Shown here: piece after piece, positions 19,275 through 27,488 of the stretch
How positions within the stretch are numbered: position 1 is the stretch's first letter
How the letters are laid out: the number at the start of each line of letters is the position of its first letter
Assembly (NCBI RefSeq): GCF_042683405.1
Contig: NZ_JBHUJS010000001.1
Span: 434,001-498,000, forward strand
DNA from: Telluria sp042683405
GTDB lineage: Bacteria; Pseudomonadota; Gammaproteobacteria; Burkholderiales; Burkholderiaceae_D
Direction of reading: 5' to 3'
Length of the DNA stretch: 64,000 nucleotides
Notes under the pieces: model-generated
The model's database searches: none
The model's input: only the letters and a program-made list of their open reading frames with translations
What the model was told of the DNA's origin: nothing
Translations under genes and position numbers: made by a program

Positions 19275-19817
19275 TTATTCTTCGCCCAGGGTTTCGATGG
19301 TGTGGGACAGATTGGTGTAGATGCAGAGCTGGCCGGCGATGGTGAGGGCCTTCTTGACCACTTCCGCCGGCGGCATGTCGGTGTGCTCCTGCAGGGCCTT
19401 GGCGGCCGACAGCGCATAGCTGCCGCCCGAGCCGATCGCGCCGATCGCGTCTTCCGGCTCCAGCACGTCGCCGTTGCCGGTGATGATCAGGGTCGATTCG
19501 TGGTCGGCCACCAGCAGCATCGCTTCCAGCCGGCGCAGCACGCGGTCGGTGCGCCAGTCCTTGGCCAGTTCGACCGAGGCGCGCAGCAGGTTGCCCTGGT
19601 GTTTTTCCAGCTTGGCCTCGAAGCGGTCGAGCAGGGTGAAGGCGTCGGCGGTGCCGCCGGCAAAGCCGCACAGGACCTTGCCGTTGAAGAGCTTGCGCAC
19701 CTTGCGCGCCGAACCCTTCATGACCACGTTGCCCAGGGTTACCTGGCCGTCTCCGCCCAGCGCGACGTTCCTGCCGCGCCGTACGCACAGGATGGTGGTG
19801 CCGTGAAATTGCTCCAT
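19275..19817 (-). CDS. hslV: HslV peptidase subunit of the HslVU protease
   Basis: 180 residues. Proteasome beta-type threonine peptidase. The sequence MEQFHG/TTILCVRRG indicates removal of a six-residue propeptide to expose the catalytic Thr7, instead of the simple Met-Thr start of the E. coli protein. Downstream landmarks are GGDGQVTLGN, KVRKL and the CGFAGGTADAFTL segment. The Shine-Dalgarno GAGG precedes the ATG. The stop is adjacent to the hslU start, so the two are co-translated. Confidence 0.96.
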   Translation of the reverse strand: MEQFHGTTILCVRRGRNVALGGDGQVTLGNVVMKGSARKVRKLFNGKVLCGFAGGTADAFTLLDRFEAKLEKHQGNLLRASVELAKDWRTDRVLRRLEAMLLVADHESTLIITGNGDVLEPEDAIGAIGSGGSYALSAAKALQEHTDMPPAEVVKKALTIAGQLCIYTNLSHTIETLGEE

Positions 19818-19879
19818 ATCTGCCTCAAAGTATTCGATGCCTCAGAAAGTGGGGCCGGAAACCAGAATTGCAAGATACT

Positions 19880-21226
19880 TCAGTATTTGTGGGGAAACAT
19901 CCGGACGATGTCGGCGTAGCCGACCAGCCTGAATAATGCGGCGACCAGGTGGTTCATGTCGCGCAGTTCGATGCGGCGTTCCCCGGCCAGCGGGCGCATG
20001 CGGTTCAGCAGCGCGCCGGCCGCGGCGTAGTCGACCCGCACCAGGTGCGAGCAGTCCAGCACGGCCGGGTCGTACTGGGAAATGTACAGGTCGACCTGGT
20101 CGAGCAGCTCGTGCGGATCGCCGCCGATGGTGGCCGGCAGCAGGAAGCGGTCGCCGGTGGCGGCGCGCGCGGGGGAAGCGGGTGCGGTTTCGACGCCGGC
20201 CGGCTTCTCGAAGGAGGGCGGCGAGACCTCGAAGGTGACGCAGTAGTCCATCGCCGTTTCTTCGAAGGCTTTTTCGCTGCCGGACAGCAGCTGCAGCTCA
20301 AGCAGCAGCAGCCAGGGCGCTTCGCCGGAGTCGCGCCGGCCCACGGCCAGCGTGGCGCGCAGCAGGGAGCACAGGTGCGCGGCGCCGGACAGCACCAGTT
20401 CGGCGCGGCGCGCGCGCAGGGACTGCAGCGCGGCCAGCACCAGCGCGCAGCCTTCCTCGTCGAAGTCGGTCACGCGGTCGAATTCCAGGCGCACGCGCAG
20501 GCGCGCATCCTTCAGGCCGCGCAGGCGCTCGACCTGCGGCGCGACGCCCGCATCGAGGCGGCCGGCAAAGGCTTCGGTCGGGGTCACGCCGACCACGGCG
20601 CTGCCGCCGTAGGCCAGCGGCTTCCAGGTCGGCGGGGAGGTCTCGAAGCGGCTGGCGTAGTCGATCGCGAGGTCGTCGAAGGCGGCCTGGTCGCCGGCGA
20701 TCTGGTACAGGTCGAACAGCATCCACCAGGTGGCGCGGTCGGCGCCCAGGCCGCCCTGCAGCATATGGCGCGCCAGTTCGGTTTCGCCGCTGGCCCAGAT
20801 CAGGGCCACTTCCTCCGCCAGCGGGGCGCTTTCGGCCTCCACCGCGGTGTCGGGCAGGGCGTCGTCGCCGATCAGCTGGGTGGTGGCCAGCTCTTCCATC
20901 GGCAGGGTGGGGTTGGCCGCGTCGTTGCTGGCCGCATGGCGCGTGCCGCGCAGGCGCTCGCTGCCCCAGGCCGGCTCGTTGTCGAAGATGTCCGAAGCCA
21001 TGGCCTGCTCGATGGCGTCGATCTTGAGGGCGGTGGCGCGCGCCACCTCGCGCTGGCGCGCGCGCTCTTCCTCGCTGTCGCCCAGGCGGGTGGTCTCCCC
21101 GCGCAACAGGCGCGAGTCGGGGAAGCCGTCCGGGTCTGCCGGCTGGCCCTTGCTTTTTCCCTTAAAGATGGAGAAAAGTCCCACGTCGCTGTCCGTTACC
21201 TTGTCGTTGCCGGCCAAAATTAGCAC
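19880..21226 (-). CDS. Tandem-duplicated STAS-type domain protein
   Basis: 448 residues from the first Met; a GTG at 21184 would give the cleaner start MGLFSIFKGKSKGQ and may be the true one. The N-terminal ~130 residues are charged and probably disordered. Two related halves follow: 167-297 and 305-440. Each begins with a helical segment (WMLFDLYQIAGDQAAFDDLA and WLLLLELQLLSGSEKAFEET), then DY...FE.SPP, then a STAS/MlaB-like beta-alpha unit. No catalytic motif is seen. STAS domains bind partners such as anti-sigma factors or transport ATPases; the role here is unknown. Confidence 0.72.
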   Translation of the reverse strand: MLILAGNDKVTDSDVGLFSIFKGKSKGQPADPDGFPDSRLLRGETTRLGDSEEERARQREVARATALKIDAIEQAMASDIFDNEPAWGSERLRGTRHAASNDAANPTLPMEELATTQLIGDDALPDTAVEAESAPLAEEVALIWASGETELARHMLQGGLGADRATWWMLFDLYQIAGDQAAFDDLAIDYASRFETSPPTWKPLAYGGSAVVGVTPTEAFAGRLDAGVAPQVERLRGLKDARLRVRLEFDRVTDFDEEGCALVLAALQSLRARRAELVLSGAAHLCSLLRATLAVGRRDSGEAPWLLLLELQLLSGSEKAFEETAMDYCVTFEVSPPSFEKPAGVETAPASPARAATGDRFLLPATIGGDPHELLDQVDLYISQYDPAVLDCSHLVRVDYAAAGALLNRMRPLAGERRIELRDMNHLVAALFRLVGYADIVRMFPHKY

Positions 21227-21335
21227 GGCGCGCCAAAAAATCGTGCACGCCTGCGCCGCATGTAGCGCAATGTCTCAAATAGTCACCAAGTGTAGCCTAT
21301 AGGAAAGACCTTGCGTTGCACTGTCGCATCTGGAA

Positions 21336-21371
21336 ACAAAAAAGCATGCGGGGTTGAGGCCGCATGCTTTT
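21336..21371 (-). terminator. Intrinsic terminator of dksA
   Basis: Perfect 12-bp stem AAAAGCATGCGG / CCGCATGCTTTT (21340-21351 with 21360-21371), eight-base loop. On the minus strand it ends in a T run and lies 25 bp beyond the dksA stop. Confidence 0.85.
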
Positions 21372-21396
21372 GTTGGGAGTGGGTGCCGGGGAAGAC

Positions 21397-22443
21397 TCAG
21401 TCGCCGTACAGCTTCTGCTTCAGCTCGCGGCGTTGCTGCGCTTCCAGCGACAGCGTCGCGGTCGGGCGCGCGATCAGGCGCGGGATGCCGATCGGCTCGC
21501 CGGTTTCCTCGCACCAGCCGTAGTCGCCGGCGTCGATGGCCGCGATCGACTGCTGCACCTTCTTGAGCAGCTTGCGCTCGCGGTCGCGGGTGCGCAGTTC
21601 CAGCGCGTGTTCTTCCTCGATGGTGGCGCGGTCGGCCGGGTCCGGCACCAGCACGGTTTCGCGCAGGTGTTCGGTGGTCTCGTCCGCGTTCTTCAGCAGG
21701 TCGCGCTCGAGCTGTTGCAGCTTGGCCTTGAAGAAGGCCAGCTGCGCAGGATTCATATAATCCTTGTCATCCATCGCGCGGATTTCGTCTTCGGTCAGGA
21801 GCCTGCCTTCTGCGCTCGCAGCCGCTGCAGCGGATTGTTTTTTTGTAGTCATGACTTCACTTACCTTTGATACGACAGTGGATTTCATTTTATCAGCTAT
21901 CTCGGGAACAACCCCGGACGCTTCGTGTCCGGTGTGCACCTTCTGATCGGCTGCTTGCGCGGCCGGTTTCGCCGCCGTTTTCCGGGCTGCCGGCGCCTTG
22001 GGGGCCGGTGCCACGGGGTTCGCGACAGCCTTCTTAGGGGCTGCTTTCCCTGCCGGTTTGACAGCCTTGGCGGCTGGTGCTGCTTTGGCCGCCGGCTTGG
22101 CGGCCGGCTTCTCAGCCGTCTTCGCGGATTTCGCCGCCGGTTTTGCTGCGGGCTTGACCGCTACCTTGGACGTCGCCTTCTTGGCCGCCGGCTTGACGGG
22201 CGCCGCTTTCGGGGCCGCCTTGGCTGCCGGCTTGACTGCCGTCGTCTTGACCGGCTTGACCGCCGCGGTCTTGGCCGCGCTGCTGCGCGCCGCCGTCTTC
22301 GGCTTCGCTTCGGCCGCCTTGGCCTTGGCTGGCGCGGCCTTCGCCGCAACCTTCACGTCTTTCAGCACACCCGTCTTGCGGGACGATGCGGCCACTGCGC
22401 CGGCAGTGGTTTTCTTCGCGGTCTTGGTCACGGTTTCCTTCAT
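21397..22443 (-). CDS. dksA: DksA-family RNA polymerase regulator with long Lys/Ala/Pro-rich N-terminus and no zinc site
   Basis: 348 residues. Residues from about 198 (MTTKKQSAAA) form a normal-length DksA: coiled coil with the acidic tip DPAD at 268-271, needed to act in the RNA polymerase secondary channel, and the degenerate finger at 308-335. Only Cys311 of the four zinc cysteines remains; the other positions are Thr314, Ser332 and Ala335. Residues about 5-165 are almost only Lys, Ala and Pro in PAAK-type repeats, resembling H1-like DNA-binding tails. A start at ATG 21852 would give a 151-residue standard protein, so the extension might be absent from the main product. It ends at a strong terminator. 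Confidence 0.88.
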   Translation of the reverse strand: MKETVTKTAKKTTAGAVAASSRKTGVLKDVKVAAKAAPAKAKAAEAKPKTAARSSAAKTAAVKPVKTTAVKPAAKAAPKAAPVKPAAKKATSKVAVKPAAKPAAKSAKTAEKPAAKPAAKAAPAAKAVKPAGKAAPKKAVANPVAPAPKAPAARKTAAKPAAQAADQKVHTGHEASGVVPEIADKMKSTVVSKVSEVMTTKKQSAAAAASAEGRLLTEDEIRAMDDKDYMNPAQLAFFKAKLQQLERDLLKNADETTEHLRETVLVPDPADRATIEEEHALELRTRDRERKLLKKVQQSIAAIDAGDYGWCEETGEPIGIPRLIARPTATLSLEAQQRRELKQKLYGD

Positions 22444-22534
22444 TTGGCATCCCGGTATATGTCAGTTGGTCAACGCCGGGACCCGCCTCAGATACCGCCG
22501 GCCTAGACCCCGTGCATCGCAAAACCGGAATAGT

Positions 22535-23578
22535 TTATACCAAACATTGTTCCAAACCGCGGATAAAGACGTCTTTCGGTAAATTTTTACCAATAAAGAC
22601 CATTTTGCTGCCACGTTCCTCGCCATCCGGCCATTTTGCCCCGATATCGCTGCCCATCATCTGGTGCACACCCTGGAATACCACTTTGCGGTCGGCGCCC
22701 TGCATCAAGAGTACGCCCTTGTAGCGCAGCATGCGCGGACCGAAAGCCTGGACCAGGCCGCCGAGGAATTCGTCCAGGCGTTCCGGGTCGAACGGGCGGG
22801 TGCTCTTGAACACGAAGGCGGCGATGTCGTCGCTGTGGTGGCCGTGGTGATGGTCGTGGCTGTGGTCGCATGCCTCCGTATGCACGTGCTCGTGTTCGTG
22901 CTCGTGGCCGTAGGCTTCCTCCGCGGTCAGGAAGTCCGGGTCCAGCTCCAGCTTGTCGTTCAGGTTGAAGCCCTTGATGTCCAGGACTTCGGAGATCGCC
23001 ACCTTGCCGAAATCGGAATGGGTGAGCGGCGCGCGCGGGTTGATGCGCTTCAGGCGCGCCTTCAGCGCATCGAGCTGGGCGGCGTCCACCAGGTCGGTCT
23101 TGGACAGCAGGATCTTGTCGGCGAAGCCCACCTGGCGCTGCGCCTCCTCGTGTTCGTCCAGCTGCTGCATGGCGTGGCGCGCGTCCACCACAGTGACCAC
23201 GGCGTCCAGCATGTAGTAGGCGTTCACTTCCTCGTCCACGAAGAAGGTCTGGGCCACGGGGCCGGGATTGGCCAGGCCGGTGGTTTCGATCACGACGCGG
23301 TCGAAGGCGATCTCGCCGGCGGCGCGCTTGCGGGCCAGGCTGGTCAGCGCCTCGATCAGGTCGCCGCGCACGGTGCAGCAGATGCAGCCGTTGTTCATTT
23401 CGACGATCTGTTCCTGGCTGTCCTGCACCAGGATCTCGTTGTCGATGTTCTCCTGGCCGAATTCGTTCTCGATCACGGCGATGCGCATGCCGTGCTGCTC
23501 CTGCAGGATGCGGTTGAGCAGCGTGGTTTTGCCGGCGCCGAGGAAGCCGGTGAGGATGGTGGTGGGTGTCAGTGCCAT
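22535..23578 (-). CDS. COG0523/CobW-family GTPase with His-rich metal-binding loop
   Basis: 347 residues. G3E GTPase: Walker A GFLGAGKT at 11-18, the metal-binding CxCC motif at Cys65, Cys67 and Cys68, and guanine-specificity SKTD near 159-162. Residues 225-248 are a histidine-rich stretch (HEHEHEHVHTEACDHSHDHH). The C-terminal CobW_C domain covers about 250-345. The family consists of metal chaperones, many linked to zinc. It lies between xerC and dksA on the same strand. ATG 23578 is chosen because the family always starts just before the P-loop; the longer ORF is antisense noise. Confidence 0.9.
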   Translation of the reverse strand: MALTPTTILTGFLGAGKTTLLNRILQEQHGMRIAVIENEFGQENIDNEILVQDSQEQIVEMNNGCICCTVRGDLIEALTSLARKRAAGEIAFDRVVIETTGLANPGPVAQTFFVDEEVNAYYMLDAVVTVVDARHAMQQLDEHEEAQRQVGFADKILLSKTDLVDAAQLDALKARLKRINPRAPLTHSDFGKVAISEVLDIKGFNLNDKLELDPDFLTAEEAYGHEHEHEHVHTEACDHSHDHHHGHHSDDIAAFVFKSTRPFDPERLDEFLGGLVQAFGPRMLRYKGVLLMQGADRKVVFQGVHQMMGSDIGAKWPDGEERGSKMVFIGKNLPKDVFIRGLEQCLV

Positions 23579-23671
23579 TGTTTTTCCGAATACAACTTTT
23601 AACCGCCGATTATGCCGGATTTTGAAAATCGCCACTGGTTCGCGTGGGCTTGCTTGATGCAGATCATGTGC

Positions 23672-23701
23672 CGGAATCCCCGCTTTCGCCGGGATGACGG
23701 G
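23672..23701 (-). repeat. REP-like palindrome upstream of the COG0523 gene
   Basis: On the minus strand it reads CGTCATCCCGGC GAAA GCGGGGAT, with an 8-bp stem carrying one mismatch (23676-23683 with 23688-23695). It lies between the xerC stop and the COG0523 gene. Same family as 5469-5500 and 36111-36200. Confidence 0.7.
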
Positions 23702-23706
23702 GCAGG

Positions 23707-24633
23707 CTACTTCGACTTGGCCCGGGGGTGCGCCTTGTCGTAGACCTCGGACAGGTGCTGGAAGTCGAGCGAGGTGTAGACCTGGGTGGACGCGATGCTG
23801 GAGTGGCCCAGCATCTCCTGTACCGCGCGCAGGTCGCCGGACGACTGCAGCATGTGCGAGGCAAACGAGTGGCGCAGCACGTGCGGGTGCACGTTGACCG
23901 CGGTGCCGGTGCGCAGCGCATGCGCTTTCAGGCGCTGCTGCACCACGCGCGGCGAAATGCGGGTCCCGCGCGCGGTGACGAACAGCGCGTTCGAGCCGTC
24001 GCGCGGCGTCTCGCGCACCGCCAGCCAAGCCGCCAGCGCTTCCAGCGCGTGGCTGCCGACCGGCACCCGGCGCATCTTGCCGCCCTTGCCGGTAACGACC
24101 ACTTCGCCGTTGTCGCGCTCCAGCCAGCCCGCGCAGTCCTTGGTGTAGTGCACGTCCATGCCGGTGAGCTCGGACACCCGCAGGCCGCTCGAGTACATCA
24201 GTTCGAACATCGCGCGGTTGCACAGGTCGGCCGGTTCGGGCCCTGCATGCGCATGGCTGGGGGAGCCGACCAGGTGCACCGCATCGTCCACCGACAGCGC
24301 CTTGGGCAGCGTCTTCGCCTTGCGCGGCGCGCGCACGCCCTCTGCCGGGTTGGCGGGCAAGGCCACCTGGTGCGAGAGCCAGCCGAAGAAGCCGCGCCAG
24401 GCCGACAGCTTGCGCGCGATCGAGCGGGGATTCAGTTCGCGCGAATGCAGGCGCGCGGTGGCGCGGCGCAGGTCGGCGTGGGAGAGGTCGGTCCAGTCCT
24501 GGCCTTCGGTCAGCGCGGCCAGTTCATCCAGGTCGCGCCGGTAGTTGACCAGCGTGTGCGGCGACAGCTTGCGCTGGGTGCGCAGGTGCTCGAGGTAGCG
24601 CTGCGCGAAGGCAGCCTTGCCGCCGCCGTCCAT
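23707..24633 (-). CDS. xerC: Tyrosine recombinase XerC
   Basis: 308 residues. N-terminal core-binding domain about 8-95, catalytic domain about 110-300. All catalytic residues are visible: Arg152 (GLRVSEL), Lys183 (TGKGGK), His251-x-x-Arg254 (HVLRH), His277 (LGHSS) and nucleophile Tyr286 (TQVYTS). It resolves chromosome dimers at dif together with XerD. The DUF484-XerC order, as in the E. coli dapF-yigA-xerC block, supports XerC rather than XerD. Confidence 0.93.
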   Translation of the reverse strand: MDGGGKAAFAQRYLEHLRTQRKLSPHTLVNYRRDLDELAALTEGQDWTDLSHADLRRATARLHSRELNPRSIARKLSAWRGFFGWLSHQVALPANPAEGVRAPRKAKTLPKALSVDDAVHLVGSPSHAHAGPEPADLCNRAMFELMYSSGLRVSELTGMDVHYTKDCAGWLERDNGEVVVTGKGGKMRRVPVGSHALEALAAWLAVRETPRDGSNALFVTARGTRISPRVVQQRLKAHALRTGTAVNVHPHVLRHSFASHMLQSSGDLRAVQEMLGHSSIASTQVYTSLDFQHLSEVYDKAHPRAKSK

Positions 24634-24643
24634 CGGGGTTCGC

Positions 24644-25306
24644 TTATGCGCGCAGCGCGGCCAGGGCGGCGCTCGCGGTGTCGCGGATGTGGACCAGGAA
24701 GTCGGTGCCCATGCCGGCGCTGAAGCGTTCCGGGTCGGGCGAGCCGAGGATCAGCAGGCCGAAGGCGGTGTCGCCGTCGCGCAGCGGCAGGATCACAGTG
24801 GACTGCACGCTGGCCGCGTCGTCCAGCCAGCGCACCGCTTCGAAGTCGTTGTTGCTGCCGCAGTAGGGCGCCATCAGGCTGGAGGCGAACAGGCGCGCAT
24901 CTTCCGACACGCCTTCGGTGTACCAGGCGCCCTCGTGCTGCCCGGCCAGGTTCCACAGGCGCAGGGTGGCCTGCGGTACGTTGAACGAGGATTTCAGGCT
25001 GTCCACCAGCACCTGCGGCAGCGCGGCGGCGTCGCGGTTGCGCAGCAGCGCCTGGGTCCAGGCGTGGAAGCGGTTGGCGATCGCCGCGTTCTCCTGCGCC
25101 GTGCGGATCAGGTCCGACATGTGCAGTTCCAGCGTGCGGTACTTGTCGCGCATGACTTCCATCTGGCGCTCCTGCAGCGAGATGGTCTTCCCGGTCAGTG
25201 GGCTGGACAGCTTCACGTGGCCCAGCAGGGCGGCGTGCTCTTCAAAAAACTGTGGATTGTCGGCCAGGTATTGGGCGACGAGTGCGGAGTCCAGGGTGTC
25301 GATCAT
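24644..25306 (-). CDS. DUF484 family protein (YigA-like, GAF-type fold)
   Basis: 220 residues. It opens with MIDTLDSALVAQYLADNPQFF, the classic DUF484 beginning; a coiled segment (about 45-75) precedes a GAF-like domain (about 80-215). The function of the family is unknown; it is nearly always encoded just upstream of xerC, as here (10 bp apart). The frame extends to 25402, but the extra N-terminal residues do not fit the family, so ATG 25306 is used. Confidence 0.86.
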   Translation of the reverse strand: MIDTLDSALVAQYLADNPQFFEEHAALLGHVKLSSPLTGKTISLQERQMEVMRDKYRTLELHMSDLIRTAQENAAIANRFHAWTQALLRNRDAAALPQVLVDSLKSSFNVPQATLRLWNLAGQHEGAWYTEGVSEDARLFASSLMAPYCGSNNDFEAVRWLDDAASVQSTVILPLRDGDTAFGLLILGSPDPERFSAGMGTDFLVHIRDTASAALAALRA

Positions 25307-25450
25307 CGGGAATGCATACAGGAGGGTCAAGGTGAGCAATTCTAACCGACGCCGTGATCCCGACGGCAATAAAAAGACGTGCTTCGCATGCAGTTGTGGC
25401 ACCTTGTGCAGGGCGGCGGGAGCACATGCCTGTTACCCGTAAGTAAACGC

Positions 25451-25481
25451 CTCGTTTAACCCGGCATTTGCTCGTTTAACC
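25451..25481. promoter_or_regulatory. Phased 11-bp direct repeat, candidate operator
   Basis: CTCGTTTAACC occurs at 25451-25461 and again at 25471-25481, 20 bp apart (two helical turns). It is in the divergent gap between the DUF484 gene and the plus-strand gene at 25569. No convincing -35/-10 pair was found next to it. Confidence 0.45.
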
Positions 25482-25568
25482 TCGCGCCGGATTCGCGATT
25501 TTGTTGAACTCCAGAGTGAAACCGCTGGTCTAACGAATGTGACACGCGAGTAAAAAGGAGGATAAACG

Positions 25569-26018
25569 ATGAGAGAGGAGGCATTGTCCGTGCAGGTGCC
25601 CACAGGCCTGTTCGTGGACGTGGCTGCGCACCTTCGCAAGAGCGGAGATCAGCGCACCCCGGATGACGTCGTGGCGCTGGCGCTAAAAAACTGGTTGCGG
25701 TCCAGCCCGCGCAGGAAAGGCGCTGGCTACCAATGGAAAGAGCTGTTCCTTCCTGATGGCACTGAGCTGCGCATGCGCTACCGCGGGATCTTCTATTACG
25801 CGGCTGTGCAGGGTGACCAGCTCATGTATTGCAGCGATCCCGTGTCACCGCGCGGTTTTGTGCTGATGGTGACCGGCACAGTACGCAACCCGTGGCGGGA
25901 TCTTTGGATCAGGCGCAGCGCGAGCGAGGTATGGACGCGCGCCGACACCTGGCGGGGAACCGTGCCCTGGATGGCTGGAGCCGATCGGCGCCGGCATGTG
26001 CGCAGGTGGACCGATTGA
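25569..26018 (+). CDS. Small protein with possible RAMA-like domain
   Basis: 149 residues. A perfect Shine-Dalgarno (AAGGAGG) 8 bp upstream makes this a real gene. Residues about 8-45 look like a short helical DNA-binding or dimerisation segment (LFVDVAAHLRKSGDQRTPDD). Residues about 52-135 (FLPDGTELRMRYRGIFYYAA ... SPRGFVLMVTGTVRNPWRDLW) resemble the RAMA domain, a small beta-rich domain found with restriction-modification proteins. No methylase or nuclease gene lies nearby. The RAMA match is from pattern memory and uncertain; function unknown. Confidence 0.65.
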   Translation: MREEALSVQVPTGLFVDVAAHLRKSGDQRTPDDVVALALKNWLRSSPRRKGAGYQWKELFLPDGTELRMRYRGIFYYAAVQGDQLMYCSDPVSPRGFVLMVTGTVRNPWRDLWIRRSASEVWTRADTWRGTVPWMAGADRRRHVRRWTD

Positions 26019-26036
26019 TTGCGTATGCCAGGATAA

Positions 26037-26062
26037 AAAAAGACGCCCGAAGGCGTCTTTCT
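26037..26062. terminator. Bidirectional intrinsic terminator
   Basis: AAAGACGCC / GGCGTCTTT, a 9-bp stem (26039-26047 with 26052-26060) with CGAA tetraloop, flanked by A and T runs. It lies between the plus-strand gene ending at 26018 and the porin ending at 26081, and can serve both. Confidence 0.9.
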
Positions 26063-26080
26063 TGTTCCGGTCCCGAAGGA

Positions 26081-27352
26081 TCAGAAGCGGTGACGGATGC
26101 CCAGCTGGATCGCGCGGGTGTTCTCGCCAGGAACCTTGGCGAAGCCGCCAGGTGCGCCAGCGGTGCCCGGCACGTACTGGCCGTCGTTCTGGTTCGAGAT
26201 GAACGAGGTGACTGCGTACACGTCGGTGCGCTTCGACAGGTTGTAGTCGTAGCCGATCGAGAACTGCTTCGCATCGCTGTTGTTCGCGGTGTGGTCGTTC
26301 TGGGTCGCTGCCGACACCATGATGCGGCCAGCGCCGATGCGGTAGTGCGCGCCGATCTGGTAGCTGGTTGCATCGATCTGCGAGTTGCGGCCGATGTTGG
26401 TGACGAAGATGTTACGCAGCGCCGCCGCGGTAGCCGCGCCCAGTGGGGCAACTTGCGGAGCGATCACGGTATCCCAGCCGCCGATGTAGTCGCGCATCAG
26501 GACCGAATTCCGGTTTTCCTGGTCCAGGGCGCCAGCGAAGAACTTCCAGTCGCCCATGGTGTACGAACCGCCCAGGGTGTGGCTGGTCAGCGACTTGTTG
26601 TCGTTCTGGTCGTAGCCGCGGTTGAAGCCGTAGCCGAACTCGATGCCGTTGGCCTTGTAGATGGCGTTCAGGCCGACGAACTTGTTGTAGCGGCCCAGGT
26701 AGCCCGAGCCCTTGCCGCCATACATCAGCGCAGCGTTGAAGCCGTTCGGGGTGGCGATGCGGTACTGGATCGACTTCTGCGAGCGGATGTCCGCGCCGAA
26801 TGCCGAGTAGCCGGCGGTGCCGCCGGTGATGCTGCCCCAGGTGCCGGCGGTGCCGGATTCGAAGGTGTCAGCCAGTGCGAACACTTCGTAGCCAGGGGTG
26901 TACATACGACCCATCAGGATCGCGCCGCCCGGGGTGATCAGGCCGACGTAGGCGGTACGGTCGAACAGGGCACGTTCCATGTTCACGGCTGGTGCGCCGA
27001 ACGGCTGGATGGCGTTGCGCAGGCCGGCCACGATTGGTGCCGGCAGTGCGCCCATGCCCTTGGTCAGGTACAGGCCCGGGTTGTCGGACATCAGGGTTGG
27101 CTGCTGGGTACCGGTGTCGAGCTCGACACGCGCTTCCAGGTTGAAGATGGCCTTGTAGCCACCGCCCATGTCTTCGGTGCCCTTGAAGCCGATGCGCGAG
27201 CCGTCAGCGATACCGGAGGCAATCTTGATTTTCGAACCGGTCGACTTGTGGATGCCGGCATCTGCGATACCGTAGATCTGCACGCTGGACTGTGCCATGA
27301 CAGGTGCTGCGAAGGCCGCGGCAATCACGCCAGCGATGAGTTTTGCTTTCAT
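26081..27352 (-). CDS. Outer-membrane porin (Burkholderiales type)
   Basis: 423 residues. Signal peptide MKAKLIAGVIAAAFAAPVMA, then SSVQIYGIADAGIHKSTGS, the standard opening strand of betaproteobacterial general porins. GFKGTEDMGGGYKAIFNLEA is the conserved second block. The C-terminus ends QLGIRHRF with terminal Phe, as needed for insertion by the BAM complex. It should be a 16-strand trimeric barrel. It is paralogous to the porin at 27538. An own promoter in the 185-bp gap upstream is likely. Confidence 0.93.
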   Translation of the reverse strand: MKAKLIAGVIAAAFAAPVMAQSSVQIYGIADAGIHKSTGSKIKIASGIADGSRIGFKGTEDMGGGYKAIFNLEARVELDTGTQQPTLMSDNPGLYLTKGMGALPAPIVAGLRNAIQPFGAPAVNMERALFDRTAYVGLITPGGAILMGRMYTPGYEVFALADTFESGTAGTWGSITGGTAGYSAFGADIRSQKSIQYRIATPNGFNAALMYGGKGSGYLGRYNKFVGLNAIYKANGIEFGYGFNRGYDQNDNKSLTSHTLGGSYTMGDWKFFAGALDQENRNSVLMRDYIGGWDTVIAPQVAPLGAATAAALRNIFVTNIGRNSQIDATSYQIGAHYRIGAGRIMVSAATQNDHTANNSDAKQFSIGYDYNLSKRTDVYAVTSFISNQNDGQYVPGTAGAPGGFAKVPGENTRAIQLGIRHRF

Positions 27353-27420
27353 TAGGTCTCCAAAAAATTCAATAAACGAACGCGCGTACTAATCCGTATT
27401 CATTAAATATGCCATTCTTC

Positions 27421-27441
27421 AACTTGCTTGTACAGCAAGTT
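27421..27441. promoter_or_regulatory. Inverted repeat upstream of the first porin
   Basis: AACTTGC TTGTACA GCAAGTT: perfect 7-bp arms with a 7-base spacer, 69 bp before the porin start on the minus strand. It could be an operator or a 5'-leader hairpin. There is no T run, so a terminator is unlikely. Confidence 0.4.
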
Positions 27442-27488
27442 TCCCCGCGGCTCTTGTTGTATTTTCAAAATGAGTCGATAAAACAACA

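Noticed and set aside
21850..22443. Lys/Ala-rich region as a separate histone-like gene
   Set aside because: The frame runs without a stop into DksA and no second gene boundary is evident; kept as an N-terminal extension with an alternative internal start.
25569..26018. Restriction-modification or defence system around the RAMA-like gene
   Set aside because: No methylase, nuclease, helicase or toxin gene is within several kb on either side.
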